DNA of 64,000 nt from assembly GCA_965237785.1 (NCBI GenBank), contig OZ250159.1, positions 2,232,001-2,296,000 on the forward strand, in the 5' to 3' direction. Positions 43,406 through 52,269 of the stretch are shown here, piece by piece; positions within the stretch are counted from its first letter, which is position 1, and each line of letters begins with the position of its first letter. A program made the position numbers and the translations under genes. The DNA is from UBA6522 sp965237785. Lineage in GTDB: Bacteria > Pseudomonadota > Gammaproteobacteria > Steroidobacterales > Rariloculaceae. Under the pieces are notes generated by a model. The model saw only the letters and a program-made list of their open reading frames with translations. It was not told the origin of the DNA and ran no database searches.

Positions 43406-44457
43406 CTGAGGCGGAGGTCTTTGTCGCGGCGCTGGGTGCGTCCAACTACACCTATGCCGAGGCGACCTGGACGCAGGGCCTGAGCGACTGGATCGGTTCG
43501 CATGTGCGCACCATGGAGTACCTCGGCGTGGCGCCCGAAATCGTGGTGCCGGACAACCTGAAGGCCGGCGTCACCAAGGCGCACCGCTACGAGCCCAAGC
43601 TCAACCGCACCTACCAGGAATGGGGCGAGCACTACGGGGTTGCAATCTTGCCTGCCAGGCCGAGAAAGCCGAAGGACAAGGCGAAGGCCGAGACGGGCGT
43701 GCAAGTGGTTCAGCGGTGGATCCTGGCGCGGTTGCGTCACCGCCAGTTCTTCTCCCTGGCCGAACTCAACGAAGCCATCGCGGAGTTGCTCGAGCAGCTC
43801 AATACGCGCCCGTTCCAGAAACTGCCCGGGTGCCGGCGGGAGCTGTTCGAGACGCTGGACCGCCCGGCGATGAGGCCGTTGCCGGCGCAGCCGTACGAGT
43901 ACGCGGAATGGAAGAAGGTGCGGGTCAACATCGACTACCACGTGGAGGTCGACCGCCACTACTACTCGGCGCCCTATCAGTTGATCAAGGAACAGCTCGA
44001 TGCGCGCATCACCGCGAACACCGTAGAGTTGCTTCACCAGGGCCGGCGGGTGGCCAGCCATGCCCGCAGCTGGCGCCGCGCCGGCCACACCACGGTGCCC
44101 GAGCACATGCCGGAGAGCCACCGGGAACAGGCCAAATGGACGCCGGAACGGTTGATCGGTTGGGCAGGCAAGACAGGCCCATGCACTGCGGCCGTGGTCG
44201 AGCACATCCTGGCCACGCGCAAGTATCCGCAGCAGGGCTTCCGCACCTGCCTCGGGATCATCCGCCTGGGCGATCGTTACGGGCAATCGCGGCTGGAGGC
44301 GGCCTGCAAGCGGGCGATCGCGCTCGGCGCCTACGCCTACAAGAACGTCGAGTCGATCCTGAAGAACAAGCTGGAAAACAAGCCCCTGCCGCCATCAACC
44401 CCGGAACTGCCGGGCATTGACCATGAGAATCTCCGCGGCCCAGGCTACTTCCACTAA
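43406..44457 (+). pseudogene. istA: IS21 transposase IstA, N-terminus deleted
   Basis: Homology begins at VFVAALGASNYTYAEATWTQ, within the catalytic core, and continues through VPDNLKAGVTKAHRYEPKLN (second Asp), PRKPKDKAKAETGVQVVQRW (catalytic Glu) and the Mu-transposase-like C-terminus to the stop at 44457. The helix-turn-helix and the first catalytic Asp, roughly 130 residues, are missing. The frame is open back to 43375 only because it reads through the terminal repeats. The protein cannot be active alone. Confidence 0.88.
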
Positions 44458-44480
44458 CCCCAACCGAAGAGGAACTGAAA

Positions 44481-45176
44481 ATGTTGTATCACCCCACCGT
44501 CGAGAAACTCGCCGAGCTGCGCCTCATGGGCATGCACGCCGGGTTGCTGGAGCAGCAGGACATGACCGATATCGAGCGGCTGGGCTTCGATGAACGGCTC
44601 GGGTTGCTGCTCGACCGGGAGGCCACCTTCCGCGCCGAGCGTCGGCTCCAGTACCGGATCCGCAACGCCCGGCTGCGCCAGCCCGCCGTCATCGAAGACC
44701 TGGACTATCGGCACCCCCGCGGACTGGACCAAGCCCTGATGAACCGGCTCATCACCGGGCAATGGATCAAGAAGAAGCTCAACTTGCTGATCACGGGGCC
44801 GACCGGCGTGGGAAAAACCTGGATCGCCTGTGCCCTGGGCAACAAGGCCTGCCGCGACGGCTTCACCGTTCAGTACCGCCGTCTCTCGCGGCTGTTCGAT
44901 GAACTCGGCTACGCCCACGGCGACGGCCGCTACCCGAAGATGATGAAGAAACTCGCCCGAACCGACGTCATCATCCTGGATGACTGGGGACTGACCAAGC
45001 TCACCGCGCCTCAGCGCCGCGAACTGCTGGACATCCTCGAGGACCGTCACCGGCACCGCTCCACCGTGGTGACCAGCCAGCTGCCCGTGGAGCACTGGCA
45101 CAAGATGATCGGCGAACCGACCCACGCCGACGCCATCCTCGACCGGCTCGTGCAAACGCCTATCGCATCAACCTGA
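44481..45176 (+). CDS. istB: IS21 helper ATPase IstB with frameshifted C-terminus
   Basis: This 231-residue AAA+ ATPase has Walker A GPTGVGKTWIACALG, Walker B DVIILDDWGL, and the VVTSQLPVEHWHKMIGEPTH sensor region. An AGAGGAA site precedes the ATG. At the end the frame gives DRLVQTPIAST, whereas the next frame gives NAYRINLKGESMRK, the usual IstB tail, up to a stop at 45244. A one-base loss near 45153 (CAC to CA) explains this. Nearly all the domain is intact, so some ATPase function may remain. It normally directs IstA target choice. Confidence 0.85.
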   Translation: MLYHPTVEKLAELRLMGMHAGLLEQQDMTDIERLGFDERLGLLLDREATFRAERRLQYRIRNARLRQPAVIEDLDYRHPRGLDQALMNRLITGQWIKKKLNLLITGPTGVGKTWIACALGNKACRDGFTVQYRRLSRLFDELGYAHGDGRYPKMMKKLARTDVIILDDWGLTKLTAPQRRELLDILEDRHRHRSTVVTSQLPVEHWHKMIGEPTHADAILDRLVQTPIAST

Positions 45177-45323
45177 AAGGAGAATCCATGCGAAAACTCA
45201 ACGCCACCAGGAACCCGAAAACCTCATCCAAGAACGGACTCTAGGCGATCCGCGTCGCTGCGCTCCGAGGGGTGGCAACTTTGGCCTGGAATGGGTGGCA
45301 ACTTTGCGCTGGAACAGGTGGCA

Positions 45324-45363
45324 ACTTTACATGTTATGTTGCCGGCAACATAACATGTAAAGT
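45324..45363. repeat. 40-bp perfect palindrome containing RIT1-type boxes
   Basis: The left arm ACTTTACATGTTATGTTGCC is followed directly by its reverse complement. The centre (TTATGTTGC-CG-GCAACATAA) is two RIT1-type boxes face to face, the same design as the RIT2 palindrome at 34248-34267. The first five bases belong to the IS21 end, so the original symmetry may be slightly shorter. No recombinase gene lies next to it. Confidence 0.85.
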
Positions 45364-45580
45364 AAGCGGTGGGTGAGCGGGTGAATTTCAAGTTCAGTGT
45401 TGTGTCGAGTAGCGGGCTCGGCAACATCAGTGGCAAATCGACGTTTGGGGAGAGGGAATTTCAACGGCGCAGGCGACCTGCCCCGGTGAGTTCACCCTGT
45501 TCTGAATTGTATGGGTTCCGACTGACACGTCGTAAGCGGAATACGGTGCGCGCCGGAGGCGGAGTACGGGGGTGCGTCGA

Positions 45581-46696
45581 TCAGATGTTCGTTACTTTCT
45601 TCACAGCATATCTGCCAGGCGGTGGATCGCCATACGGGACGCCATCTTCTTCTGAAGGCGGCCTGTCTTTTCGGTACATCACGGCGCGGCTGTGCAGGGG
45701 AACCCGGCGGCGTTCCCGGCGAACAGTGATCTTGCTGACGTCAAGTCTCGCAGGTAGAAGGGGCTCGTAGGCGTAGAGAATCGCACTGGATTCTCCGGCA
45801 TCAGTCTCCACGGCTTCGGTCTCGACGAACATCGTGCGCGTGTCCGGGCGTTTGGCGCCAAGTCTCCTGCATTGGCTCTCGGTGGTGTTGAGCCCGTTAA
45901 TGCCGGCGAAATACACATTGTGGTGCGCGTTCAGGATTTGCAGCGAGTTTAGTTGAGCAACATCGCGCTCGTCCGAGAGTCTAGTGACGGTTGATCCCCG
46001 ATGCGATCGTCCGACCTTGTATGTCGTCGGGTCGTAAAGAACGATCAGCTCCAGTGGCGAGATCGGCCAGAATACTTGCAGGCCCGTGCAATTCCAGCCC
46101 GTCACTCCCCTGTAGGTAATGCCCTCGCAGTACTGATTGTGCATCACGACCGGATCATCGCTCGTAATGAACTCGCGCTCCGTCGTATTGACAAACAGGT
46201 GCCCCCGCAAGTCCAGGGCAAAGGGCAGGAATTCGTGCGCTAGGCTTAACGGAAGCGCAACTGAATACATGTTCTTCAGCTTGAGACTGGTTGGGTCAAT
46301 GCCTTCCAGGGCCGGACTGTTCTCAAGCATCAAGCGACCGAGGTAGTTTGTCCAAGCATCGTTCAACTTGCCAGCATTGGTGGTTCGGAACTTCTGGAAC
46401 ACGATGTACGCCAGCAGCTCGAACCAATCGTTTGATTGTTGGCCGGGAATGTCTGCGGCGGCCTTGATGCCGCGTATCACGGTTGCGGCTGCGCCTTCCA
46501 TGTCGGAGAACGCACGTTCCAATCGCGGCGCAAAGTCGTAGAAATTGTGGCGCGAGCACTGATGCTTAATGCTGGCGCCCGTGATTGTCCGCCCGCGCGA
46601 GAAGTTGAACAGGTTCACGCGCTTGCCATCCTCGGAGAAGTACCGCAGGTAGAATTGCGGCACGAAGTGGTTCTCCCGGCTTGCTGTTTGACTCAT
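45581..46696 (-). CDS. DUF4238 protein
   Basis: This 371-residue protein begins at the ATG at 46696 (MSQTASRENHFVPQFYLRYF); a longer frame from 46738 is less likely. The HFVPQFYLRYFS start, CSRHNFYDF and the TSDDPVVMHN segment (about residue 205) are typical of the DUF4238 family, soluble proteins of unknown function often found in islands. No signal peptide or membrane segment. A GC-mixed composition and the position between a defective IS21 and integrases suggest cargo of an integrative element. A role in phage defence is conceivable but not supported by sequence. Confidence 0.75.
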   Translation of the reverse strand: MSQTASRENHFVPQFYLRYFSEDGKRVNLFNFSRGRTITGASIKHQCSRHNFYDFAPRLERAFSDMEGAAATVIRGIKAAADIPGQQSNDWFELLAYIVFQKFRTTNAGKLNDAWTNYLGRLMLENSPALEGIDPTSLKLKNMYSVALPLSLAHEFLPFALDLRGHLFVNTTEREFITSDDPVVMHNQYCEGITYRGVTGWNCTGLQVFWPISPLELIVLYDPTTYKVGRSHRGSTVTRLSDERDVAQLNSLQILNAHHNVYFAGINGLNTTESQCRRLGAKRPDTRTMFVETEAVETDAGESSAILYAYEPLLPARLDVSKITVRRERRRVPLHSRAVMYRKDRPPSEEDGVPYGDPPPGRYAVKKVTNI

Positions 46697-47526
46697 CGTT
46701 TGACGATCCAAGAAATTGGCAGCGCAAGAAAATAGCAAACATGCATCCGATTCGTGTCCGTATCCTTGCAGAGTCAGGCGAATTTATACCAATTGGCCGC
46801 ACCGGCAATAGGCGGCAGACACACGCTTGGCAGCAAGGTCGGGTGCGACGTCCCGAATCCCGTTAAGTGTACAACCGAGCTTGTATTGCTGGCCCCAATT
46901 GGGAGAGCAATGGCGATAGGCGGTTTTGATGCCATATGTCTGACGTCGGTCAAGTGAGACACGTGAGCATGTGTCCGGTAAGGCGCATATTTCGTTGATT
47001 TAAATACATAAAATGGACGGCAATGCCGAGCGTAATTCTTCCGTCGGACGATACGTCAACAAACCGGAACGGAACGCATTCAAGTTCACGCGCGCGTGGA
47101 CGCGCTCGAGCGGACGGTTCGTATCGTTCGTCACCCAGTAAATTGTTTCCGTTCGGTGTTGCCGTGTTTTTGGTGCCTGTAGCCAGACGAGAGTCACACC
47201 CAGCGGGCATTCTGATCCTCTACCGATACCGTCATCACGGCTCCGCCGAACGATTGCTGTAAATTGAAGGATACGAGCAGCGCCGAGTCGGCAGTGTCCA
47301 CCATTCCCGGGGCACTCCAACTACTATTCTGCGCTATCTGCCAGCACCAATCTGAAAGTGTAGTCATTCTGCCAGTCTGAAATTGTTGTTTTCTTCGGCG
47401 GCGTCTTCTTCGAAAAGCTTCCACTAAACGTTTCTTCGTTTTCTTCGTTTTCTTCGGACCGTTGACGTTCGGTGCCCCGGTCCGGTGCCGATGGCCGCAT
47501 CATTGGCGGTCGGAGGAAGCCGATCG
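46697..47526. other. Gene-poor stretch between the DUF4238 gene and integrase remnants
   Basis: No gene is recognised. A 42-codon plus-strand frame (47013-47141, starting MDGNAERNSSVGRYVNKPER) has no recognisable family. At 47427-47459 a short tandem run of TTTTCTTCG occurs. Two similar segments with TCTGCCAG and TCTGAAA lie at 47337-47385. They may be the end of an element but could not be assigned. Confidence 0.35.
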
Positions 47527-47722
47527 ATGACGAAGCGAAGACGACGCAAGTGTCTGAACTGTGGGCGGTTGTTTCGCCCGGACCCGCGCAATCGGCGGCA
47601 CCAGCGTTACTGCTCGGCGCCCGATTGCCGCAAGGCGAGCAAGGCGGTGAGCCACGCGCGCTGGCTGTCCAAACCGCAGAACCGGGACTACTTCTGCGGC
47701 CCGGAGCATGCGGTGCGGGCAG
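47527..47722 (+). pseudogene. Zinc-ribbon-like conserved protein, truncated
   Basis: The frame reads KRRRRKCLNCGRLFRPDPRN, then HQRYCSAPDCRKASKAVSHA and NRDYFCGPEHAVRA: a C-x2-C and C-x4-C pattern of a small family known only as hypothetical DNA-element proteins. Homology stops at about 47722, exactly where the opposing integrase loses its C-terminus. The rest of the frame to 47922 is antisense to the integrase. The pair was probably joined by a deletion. Confidence 0.55.
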
Positions 47723-48289
47723 CAAACCCCAGTCCTCGGCCAGCCGGTACATCTGGGACAGCGTACGCACCACCCGGTTGGCCTGGTTCGGTGTGTCGCA
47801 CAGCCGCTGATGAAGTCCCAGCACGTCCTTGCGTTTTACACTTCTCAACGGCTTCTTCCCGAACGCCGGCAGGATGTGAACGTCGATCGCGCTGCTCAGT
47901 CGTCTCGCCGAGGCCGGTTTGAGGCGCACCGCCACGTACTCGTTCCTGAAACGACGGGCCACCTCCGCGACGGTGGGTCCCCCCGCCATCGATTCGGGCA
48001 CTGCAGACTCGCCCGCGCGGATTCTCGCAATGATCAGCGCCGCCCGCTTTCTCGCCTCCTCGGCGTTCATCACCCCGTGGCGGCCCACCCGCACGCGTTT
48101 CGGGCCCTGCGGGCTGCGGGCGTGCGCGAGATACACCTTTCCGCCGGTTGGGTAAACTCGCACGCCGAATCCGGTGAGACTGCGGTCCCAAAACACCGTG
48201 TCCTTCTCCACCTTCAAGGTGTTCACCGCGCGGTTCGAAAGCGTCCTCGGCGGCGAGCTTGTCACTTTCCTATCCACTGCCTTTCTCAT
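47716..48289 (-). pseudogene. Tyrosine integrase with DUF4102 arm-binding domain, C-terminus lost
   Basis: It begins MRKAVDRKVT and shows the DUF4102-type N-terminus (TVFWDRSLTGFGVRVYPTGG, KVYLAHARSPQGPKRVRVG, EEARKRAALIIARIRAGE) and core-binding domain up to YRLAEDWGLLPA. It then runs into antisense sequence at about 47716. The whole catalytic domain is missing. It starts 4 bp after the stop of the complete integrase upstream and is a paralog of it, so two integrases once formed a tandem unit. Confidence 0.8.
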
Positions 48290-48292
48290 CGC

Positions 48293-49489
48293 TCACGCTA
48301 CCCTGGATCCATCGGGCTCAAGATGCGCTCCGATGCTCCGGCCCACCCGTCCGGCCGCGGCCTGCTCCGCGTCCCGCACCAGGTGCGCGTATCTCGCCGT
48401 GGTACCAATTTTGCGATGCCCAAGCAATCGGCCGATCGTCTGCAGATTTTCTCCCACGCCCAGCGCCCAGGAGGCGTAGCTGTGACGCAGGTCGTGCAAC
48501 CGAACATCGTTCAGACCCGCCCGTTCGCGGATCGTTTTCCAATGCTGGTGGAACCGGGATCTCCCGCCTCCGAAGCGCTCACCCGCGATCACCTTCTCCG
48601 AACCCGCTGTGCGGGGCACCGCTGCGCGGGGCAGCCGCTCCAGCACCGCCGCCACCGCGCGCGTCAGCGGCACCGATCTCGGCCCCGTCTTGGAATCCCT
48701 CAGCCGCAACACCCCCGCCGTTCGATCCACATCGTCCCAGCGAAGCGAGAGAATCTCCGAACGCCGGCACCCGGTCAGCACCAGGAGCCGAACCGCGGCG
48801 ATCGCGCCCGATCCGACCGAGCCGTCCGATTCGGCTTCGTTCAATACCCGTCCCAAGCGCCGGAACTCCTCCCGGCTCAGAAATCGTTCCCTCGCCGGGA
48901 CCTTGTACATCTTCACCGAGCGGCACGGGTTCGTGTCTTCCAGATACAGTTCCCAATCCTGCGCCAGCGTCATCATCCTGGAAAACACCCGTATCGCCTG
49001 GTTGGCCTGATGCGGCGTCGCGTGAAGCCGCCGGTGAAGCGCAATCGCGTCCCCCGTTCCAATCGACTCCACCGCACGGGCACCAAGCGCCGGGAGAATC
49101 TGGTTTTTCAGGGCATTACGATACAACCGCACCGTGCCCGGTTTGCAATGCACTGCCACGTACACCCGCAGAAACCGCTCCGCGAGGCTCTCCACCGTGA
49201 ACGGACCCTTCGGCTCGGTCTCGAGATCCTCCCCCCGCTTGATCCGCCCGATGACCGTCGCTGCCCGCTTTCTGGCCGCGTCCGCCGTGATCTCCCCGTG
49301 ACAGCCCAGGCTCACGCGTTTGGATCCGTGCGGGCCGCGCGATTGCACAACATAGACTTTCCGGCCCGAGGGGTGGACGCGAACGCCGAAACCGGCGAGA
49401 TCGCGATCCCAGAACAGGGTATCCTTGTCCGGCGCCCGTAGCGCTTCCACGGACCGCTTGGTGAGGCGTATCGAACGGCGTGGGCTCAT
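48293..49489 (-). CDS. Tyrosine integrase (DUF4102 plus catalytic domain)
   Basis: The start at 49489 (MSPRRSIRLTKRSVEALRAP) has a GGAG site; the longer frame from 49549 is less likely. This gives 398 residues. The order is DUF4102 arm-binding domain (FWDRDLAGFGVRVHPSG), core-binding domain and catalytic domain. Catalytic Arg lies in LTGCRRSEILSLRW, HxxR in HDLRHSYASWAL, His in LLGHRKIGTTARYAH with the nucleophile Tyr in ARYAH. It is of the phage/island integrase type that usually enters tRNA genes. Both tRNA-Arg fragments in the window could be its products, but none lies adjacent. It is the only complete non-RIT integrase here. Confidence 0.9.
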   Translation of the reverse strand: MSPRRSIRLTKRSVEALRAPDKDTLFWDRDLAGFGVRVHPSGRKVYVVQSRGPHGSKRVSLGCHGEITADAARKRAATVIGRIKRGEDLETEPKGPFTVESLAERFLRVYVAVHCKPGTVRLYRNALKNQILPALGARAVESIGTGDAIALHRRLHATPHQANQAIRVFSRMMTLAQDWELYLEDTNPCRSVKMYKVPARERFLSREEFRRLGRVLNEAESDGSVGSGAIAAVRLLVLTGCRRSEILSLRWDDVDRTAGVLRLRDSKTGPRSVPLTRAVAAVLERLPRAAVPRTAGSEKVIAGERFGGGRSRFHQHWKTIRERAGLNDVRLHDLRHSYASWALGVGENLQTIGRLLGHRKIGTTARYAHLVRDAEQAAAGRVGRSIGAHLEPDGSRVA

Positions 49490-49876
49490 TGAATCTCCGG
49501 AAGGATGAAGGTTGCGGTTCCGGGAAATCCGTAAGCATACCGGAAACACGCGACATCGTATGGAGGGTCATTGGAGCGCAGAATTGTCAGGAAGGCAAGA
49601 GCGCATGGACGTAAGAGATTCGATAAAGTATCTATATTACAATACGTTATGATACTTCTGAGCGCTTATGTCATATTGTGCGCGAATGAAAGCGGGGGCT
49701 CGTCGCTCTTGGCCATCCCTGGCACGCTCCTCGCCCACGACACTCGCAAGTCTGTCCGCACACTCCATCGCACCTCGACGCACCGCGATGATGGGCGCGC
49801 GCATGGATTTGACGAGCCGCCGAGCAGGCGGGCATCATCGCGCTGGCTGGCAATTCCCTTTGTATCAGGAAGTCCA

Positions 49877-50248
49877 ATGGACCGGTCGATTAACGTATTC
49901 GGCGAGCCTCTGGAAGACTGCAGTGGAGATCCGGTCACCGGATTCTTTCGCGACGGCTGCTGCAATACCGGCAATGACGATCCGGGGTCCCACACGGTCT
50001 GCATTCGCGTGACTCGGGAGTTCCTGGACTTCTCCCGCTCCAGAGGCAACGATCTGACGACACCACACCCGGAATTCGAGTTTCCCGGGCTCAAGCCCGG
50101 GCATCGGTGGTGCTTGTGCGCGGCACGCTGGCTCGAAGCATACCAGCGCGGGATGGCGCCCCGGGTCATGCTCAAGGCAACCCATGCCCGTGCCCTGGAG
50201 GTGGTCCCGCTGTCGGTGCTGAGGAAATACGCCGCCGATCTGAATTAG
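49877..50248 (+). CDS. DUF2237 family protein
   Basis: This 123-residue protein starts at the ATG at 49877 with AGGAAG upstream; a longer frame from 49571 reaches back into non-coding DNA. Motifs of DUF2237: NVFGEPLEDCSGDPVTGFFR, DGCCNTGNDDPGSHTVCIRV, TPHPEFEFPGLKPGHRWCLC and RWLEAYQRGMAPRVML. It is a small cysteine-containing cytosolic protein, widespread in bacteria, function unknown. From here on the window appears to be undisturbed host chromosome. Confidence 0.88.
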   Translation: MDRSINVFGEPLEDCSGDPVTGFFRDGCCNTGNDDPGSHTVCIRVTREFLDFSRSRGNDLTTPHPEFEFPGLKPGHRWCLCAARWLEAYQRGMAPRVMLKATHARALEVVPLSVLRKYAADLN

Positions 50249-50293
50249 CGCATAGTTCCACCTGCACCGCTTCCATGGTCACCATCGGCACGT

Positions 50294-51739
50294 TCATTCG
50301 CGCAGAATCTTCGGCGTCACGAAGACAATGAGTTCCACCTCCTTCTCGACCGTGACCCGCGAGCGAAACAGCCGGCCCAGCGCGGGAACGTCGCCCAGAA
50401 CCGGCACCTTGTTCGTCGTCTCGCGGGACTCGGTCTCGAGAATCCCTCCCAGAACCACGGTCTCTCCGTCACCGACAAGAACCTGGGTCATGATCGACCG
50501 TGTGTCGATGCTGGGAACGAAGCCGCCGGTGGCGCTTGAAACCAACTGTCCCACCGAATCCTTGGTTACCTCCAGGTCCATGATGATGCGGTCGTCGGGC
50601 GTGATCTGTGGGGTGACCAGCAGACTGAGCACCGCTTCCTTGAACTGCGTTGTGGTGGCGCCGCTGGAGGACGACTCCTGGTAGGGAATCTCCGTGCCCT
50701 GCTCGATACGCGCCTGCTTCTGGTTCGCCGTGATCACCCGCGGCATGGAGACGATCCGCCCGTTGCCCTCGGCCTGGATCGCGGTCAGTTCCAGGTCCAG
50801 GAGGTAGTCCGGGCGCAGTATCGCCAGTGACAGGCGACCCGCGGGATTGGCGACGGGAACGTTGACGTTGAAGCGCTGATCGACGGGCGGAAGACCGTTG
50901 CCGAACGCCGCGGGTGCGTTCGGGACGCCATTCAGCGCCGAACCGATCAGCAAATCCGAGCCATCGCCGGTACCGGTCACGGCCACCAGTCCGTTGCCGG
51001 AAAAGTCGCCGACCGCCGTGGCGCCGAGGCGCACGCCGAGGTCACGGCGGTAGTCGCCGTTGACGATCACGATTCGCGACTCGATCAATACCTGGCGGAC
51101 GGGCATGTCCAGCCGCTCTACCAATGTCCGGATTTCGTCAATACGGCTGGGGACATCCTGGACCAGCAGGGTGTTCGTTCGTTCGTCGATGGCCACGCTG
51201 CCGCGTGCCGAGATCAACGGATTCTGACTGTCGCCCGCGATCAGGTTCGCGAGGTCGGCCGCCTTGGCGTAGTTGACTTGAATGTATTGAGTTTGCAAGG
51301 GCCCCAGTTCCTGCCGTGCCAACCGATCATCGGACGCGGCCTGGTCCCGCGCGGCCAGTTCTTCCGCGGGGGCGACGATGATCACGTTGCCGTCCCGGCG
51401 CATATCCAATCCCTTGGTCACAAGAATGATGTCCAGGACCTGATCCCAGGGCACGTCGCTCAGTTGCAGCGTGACGCTGCTCTGCACCGAGTCGCTGACG
51501 ACGATGTTCAATCCGCTGGTTTCCGCCAGCAACCGCAGGACGGCGCGCGCTTCGATGTCCTGGAAGTTCAGCGACAGCCGTTCACCGCTGTAGCGCCGCT
51601 CGCCCGCGGCGTCCGTCGCGGCCGCGTCCTGGGTCGACTGGGCAAGCGCCACCGGAACCCAGACGATGGCAACCCACGCGACCGCAAATCTCGCGCGGCG
51701 CAGCTTGCAATATCGATCGATTCCGGCCACCTGGTGCAA
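50294..51739 (-). CDS. pilQ: Type IV pilus secretin PilQ, short form
   Basis: This 481-residue secretin starts at TTG (51739) or GTG (51730). A signal peptide (VAWVAIVWVPVALAQ) leads to a secretin/TonB short N-terminal domain (LSLNFQDIEARAVLRLLAET, then IIVAPAEEL), one N-domain (YIQVNYAKAADLANLI) and the secretin pore (LIESRIVIVNGDYRRDLGVR, then EGNGRIVSMPRV, then VPVLGDVPALGRLFRS, IVFVTPKIL). PilQ is usually 650-750 residues; the peptidoglycan-binding AMIN domains are absent. It forms the outer-membrane ring through which the pilus passes and is the last gene of pilMNOPQ. Confidence 0.93.
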   Translation of the reverse strand: MHQVAGIDRYCKLRRARFAVAWVAIVWVPVALAQSTQDAAATDAAGERRYSGERLSLNFQDIEARAVLRLLAETSGLNIVVSDSVQSSVTLQLSDVPWDQVLDIILVTKGLDMRRDGNVIIVAPAEELAARDQAASDDRLARQELGPLQTQYIQVNYAKAADLANLIAGDSQNPLISARGSVAIDERTNTLLVQDVPSRIDEIRTLVERLDMPVRQVLIESRIVIVNGDYRRDLGVRLGATAVGDFSGNGLVAVTGTGDGSDLLIGSALNGVPNAPAAFGNGLPPVDQRFNVNVPVANPAGRLSLAILRPDYLLDLELTAIQAEGNGRIVSMPRVITANQKQARIEQGTEIPYQESSSSGATTTQFKEAVLSLLVTPQITPDDRIIMDLEVTKDSVGQLVSSATGGFVPSIDTRSIMTQVLVGDGETVVLGGILETESRETTNKVPVLGDVPALGRLFRSRVTVEKEVELIVFVTPKILRE

Positions 51740-51747
51740 GATCGGGA

Positions 51748-52269
51748 CTAGTCCGTCAGGGCGACCGCGGCCGGCCGTTCCAGGAAGCCGCCGTTGCCGT
51801 CGGCGACGAGTTCAACCAGTCGTACCTCCCGTTCGGAGATTCCGACGACCTGCCCGTGGTTGCGGCCGAGGTAATCGCCCGTGGCCAGACGATGCACCAA
51901 TCCTTCGGGCGTGCGCATGAGTCCGAAAAGGCCGGCGCCGGAGCGCACGGACCCGACCATGCGCAGGGCATCCAGTGAATAGTGCTCCAGGAAGTCGCGC
52001 TTGCGATCGGGGTCGGGCCCCGGTCCGGCAATGGCCTGGCGCGCGACCCCCGTTCCGGGCACCGCAGGTTCGAACGGCGAGCGCCGGCCGGCGGCTTCAT
52101 AGACAAACTCCTCAAACTCCGGGACCCGCGGCAACGCCTCAAGCGGTGCCCCCGGCCGCGCCTTGACTTCGTCCACGTAAGCACGCAAGTCGTCCGGCGG
52201 ACCGCCGCAGGACGCTGCCCCCGCGGCCAGGCAGGTCACCACGGGCCGCCACCATGCACACCGTTTCAA
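51748..52269 (-). CDS. pilP: Pilus assembly lipoprotein PilP
   Basis: This 173-residue protein has a lipoprotein signal ending LAAGAASC (Cys20). The PilP core follows: FEEFVYEAAGRRSPFEPAVP, then the region DFLEHYSLDALRMVGSV and GDYLGRNHGQVVGISEREVR, a small beta-barrel. It links the inner-membrane PilNO complex to the PilQ secretin in the periplasm. Its start overlaps pilO by 4 bp, and pilQ starts 9 bp after its stop. It is in its normal operon place. Confidence 0.92.
   Translation of the reverse strand: MKRCAWWRPVVTCLAAGAASCGGPPDDLRAYVDEVKARPGAPLEALPRVPEFEEFVYEAAGRRSPFEPAVPGTGVARQAIAGPGPDPDRKRDFLEHYSLDALRMVGSVRSGAGLFGLMRTPEGLVHRLATGDYLGRNHGQVVGISEREVRLVELVADGNGGFLERPAAVALTD

Larger units (their letters stand above)
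43322..45328 (+). mobile_element. IS21-family element, defective
   Basis: Multiple terminal repeats of AAAGTTGCCACC occur: four at the left (43325-43405, period 23-24 bp) and three inverted at the right (45271-45282, 45294-45305, 45317-45328, period 23 bp). Between them lie istA (5' part missing) and istB (3' frameshift). The left repeats run directly into istA codons, so a deletion removed the start. The last right-end bases (ACTTT) also form part of the palindrome at 45324-45363. Confidence 0.88.

Noticed and set aside
45369..45770. 133-codon plus-strand frame after the palindrome
   Set aside because: Its second half is antisense to the DUF4238 gene, and the first half shows no recognisable domain.
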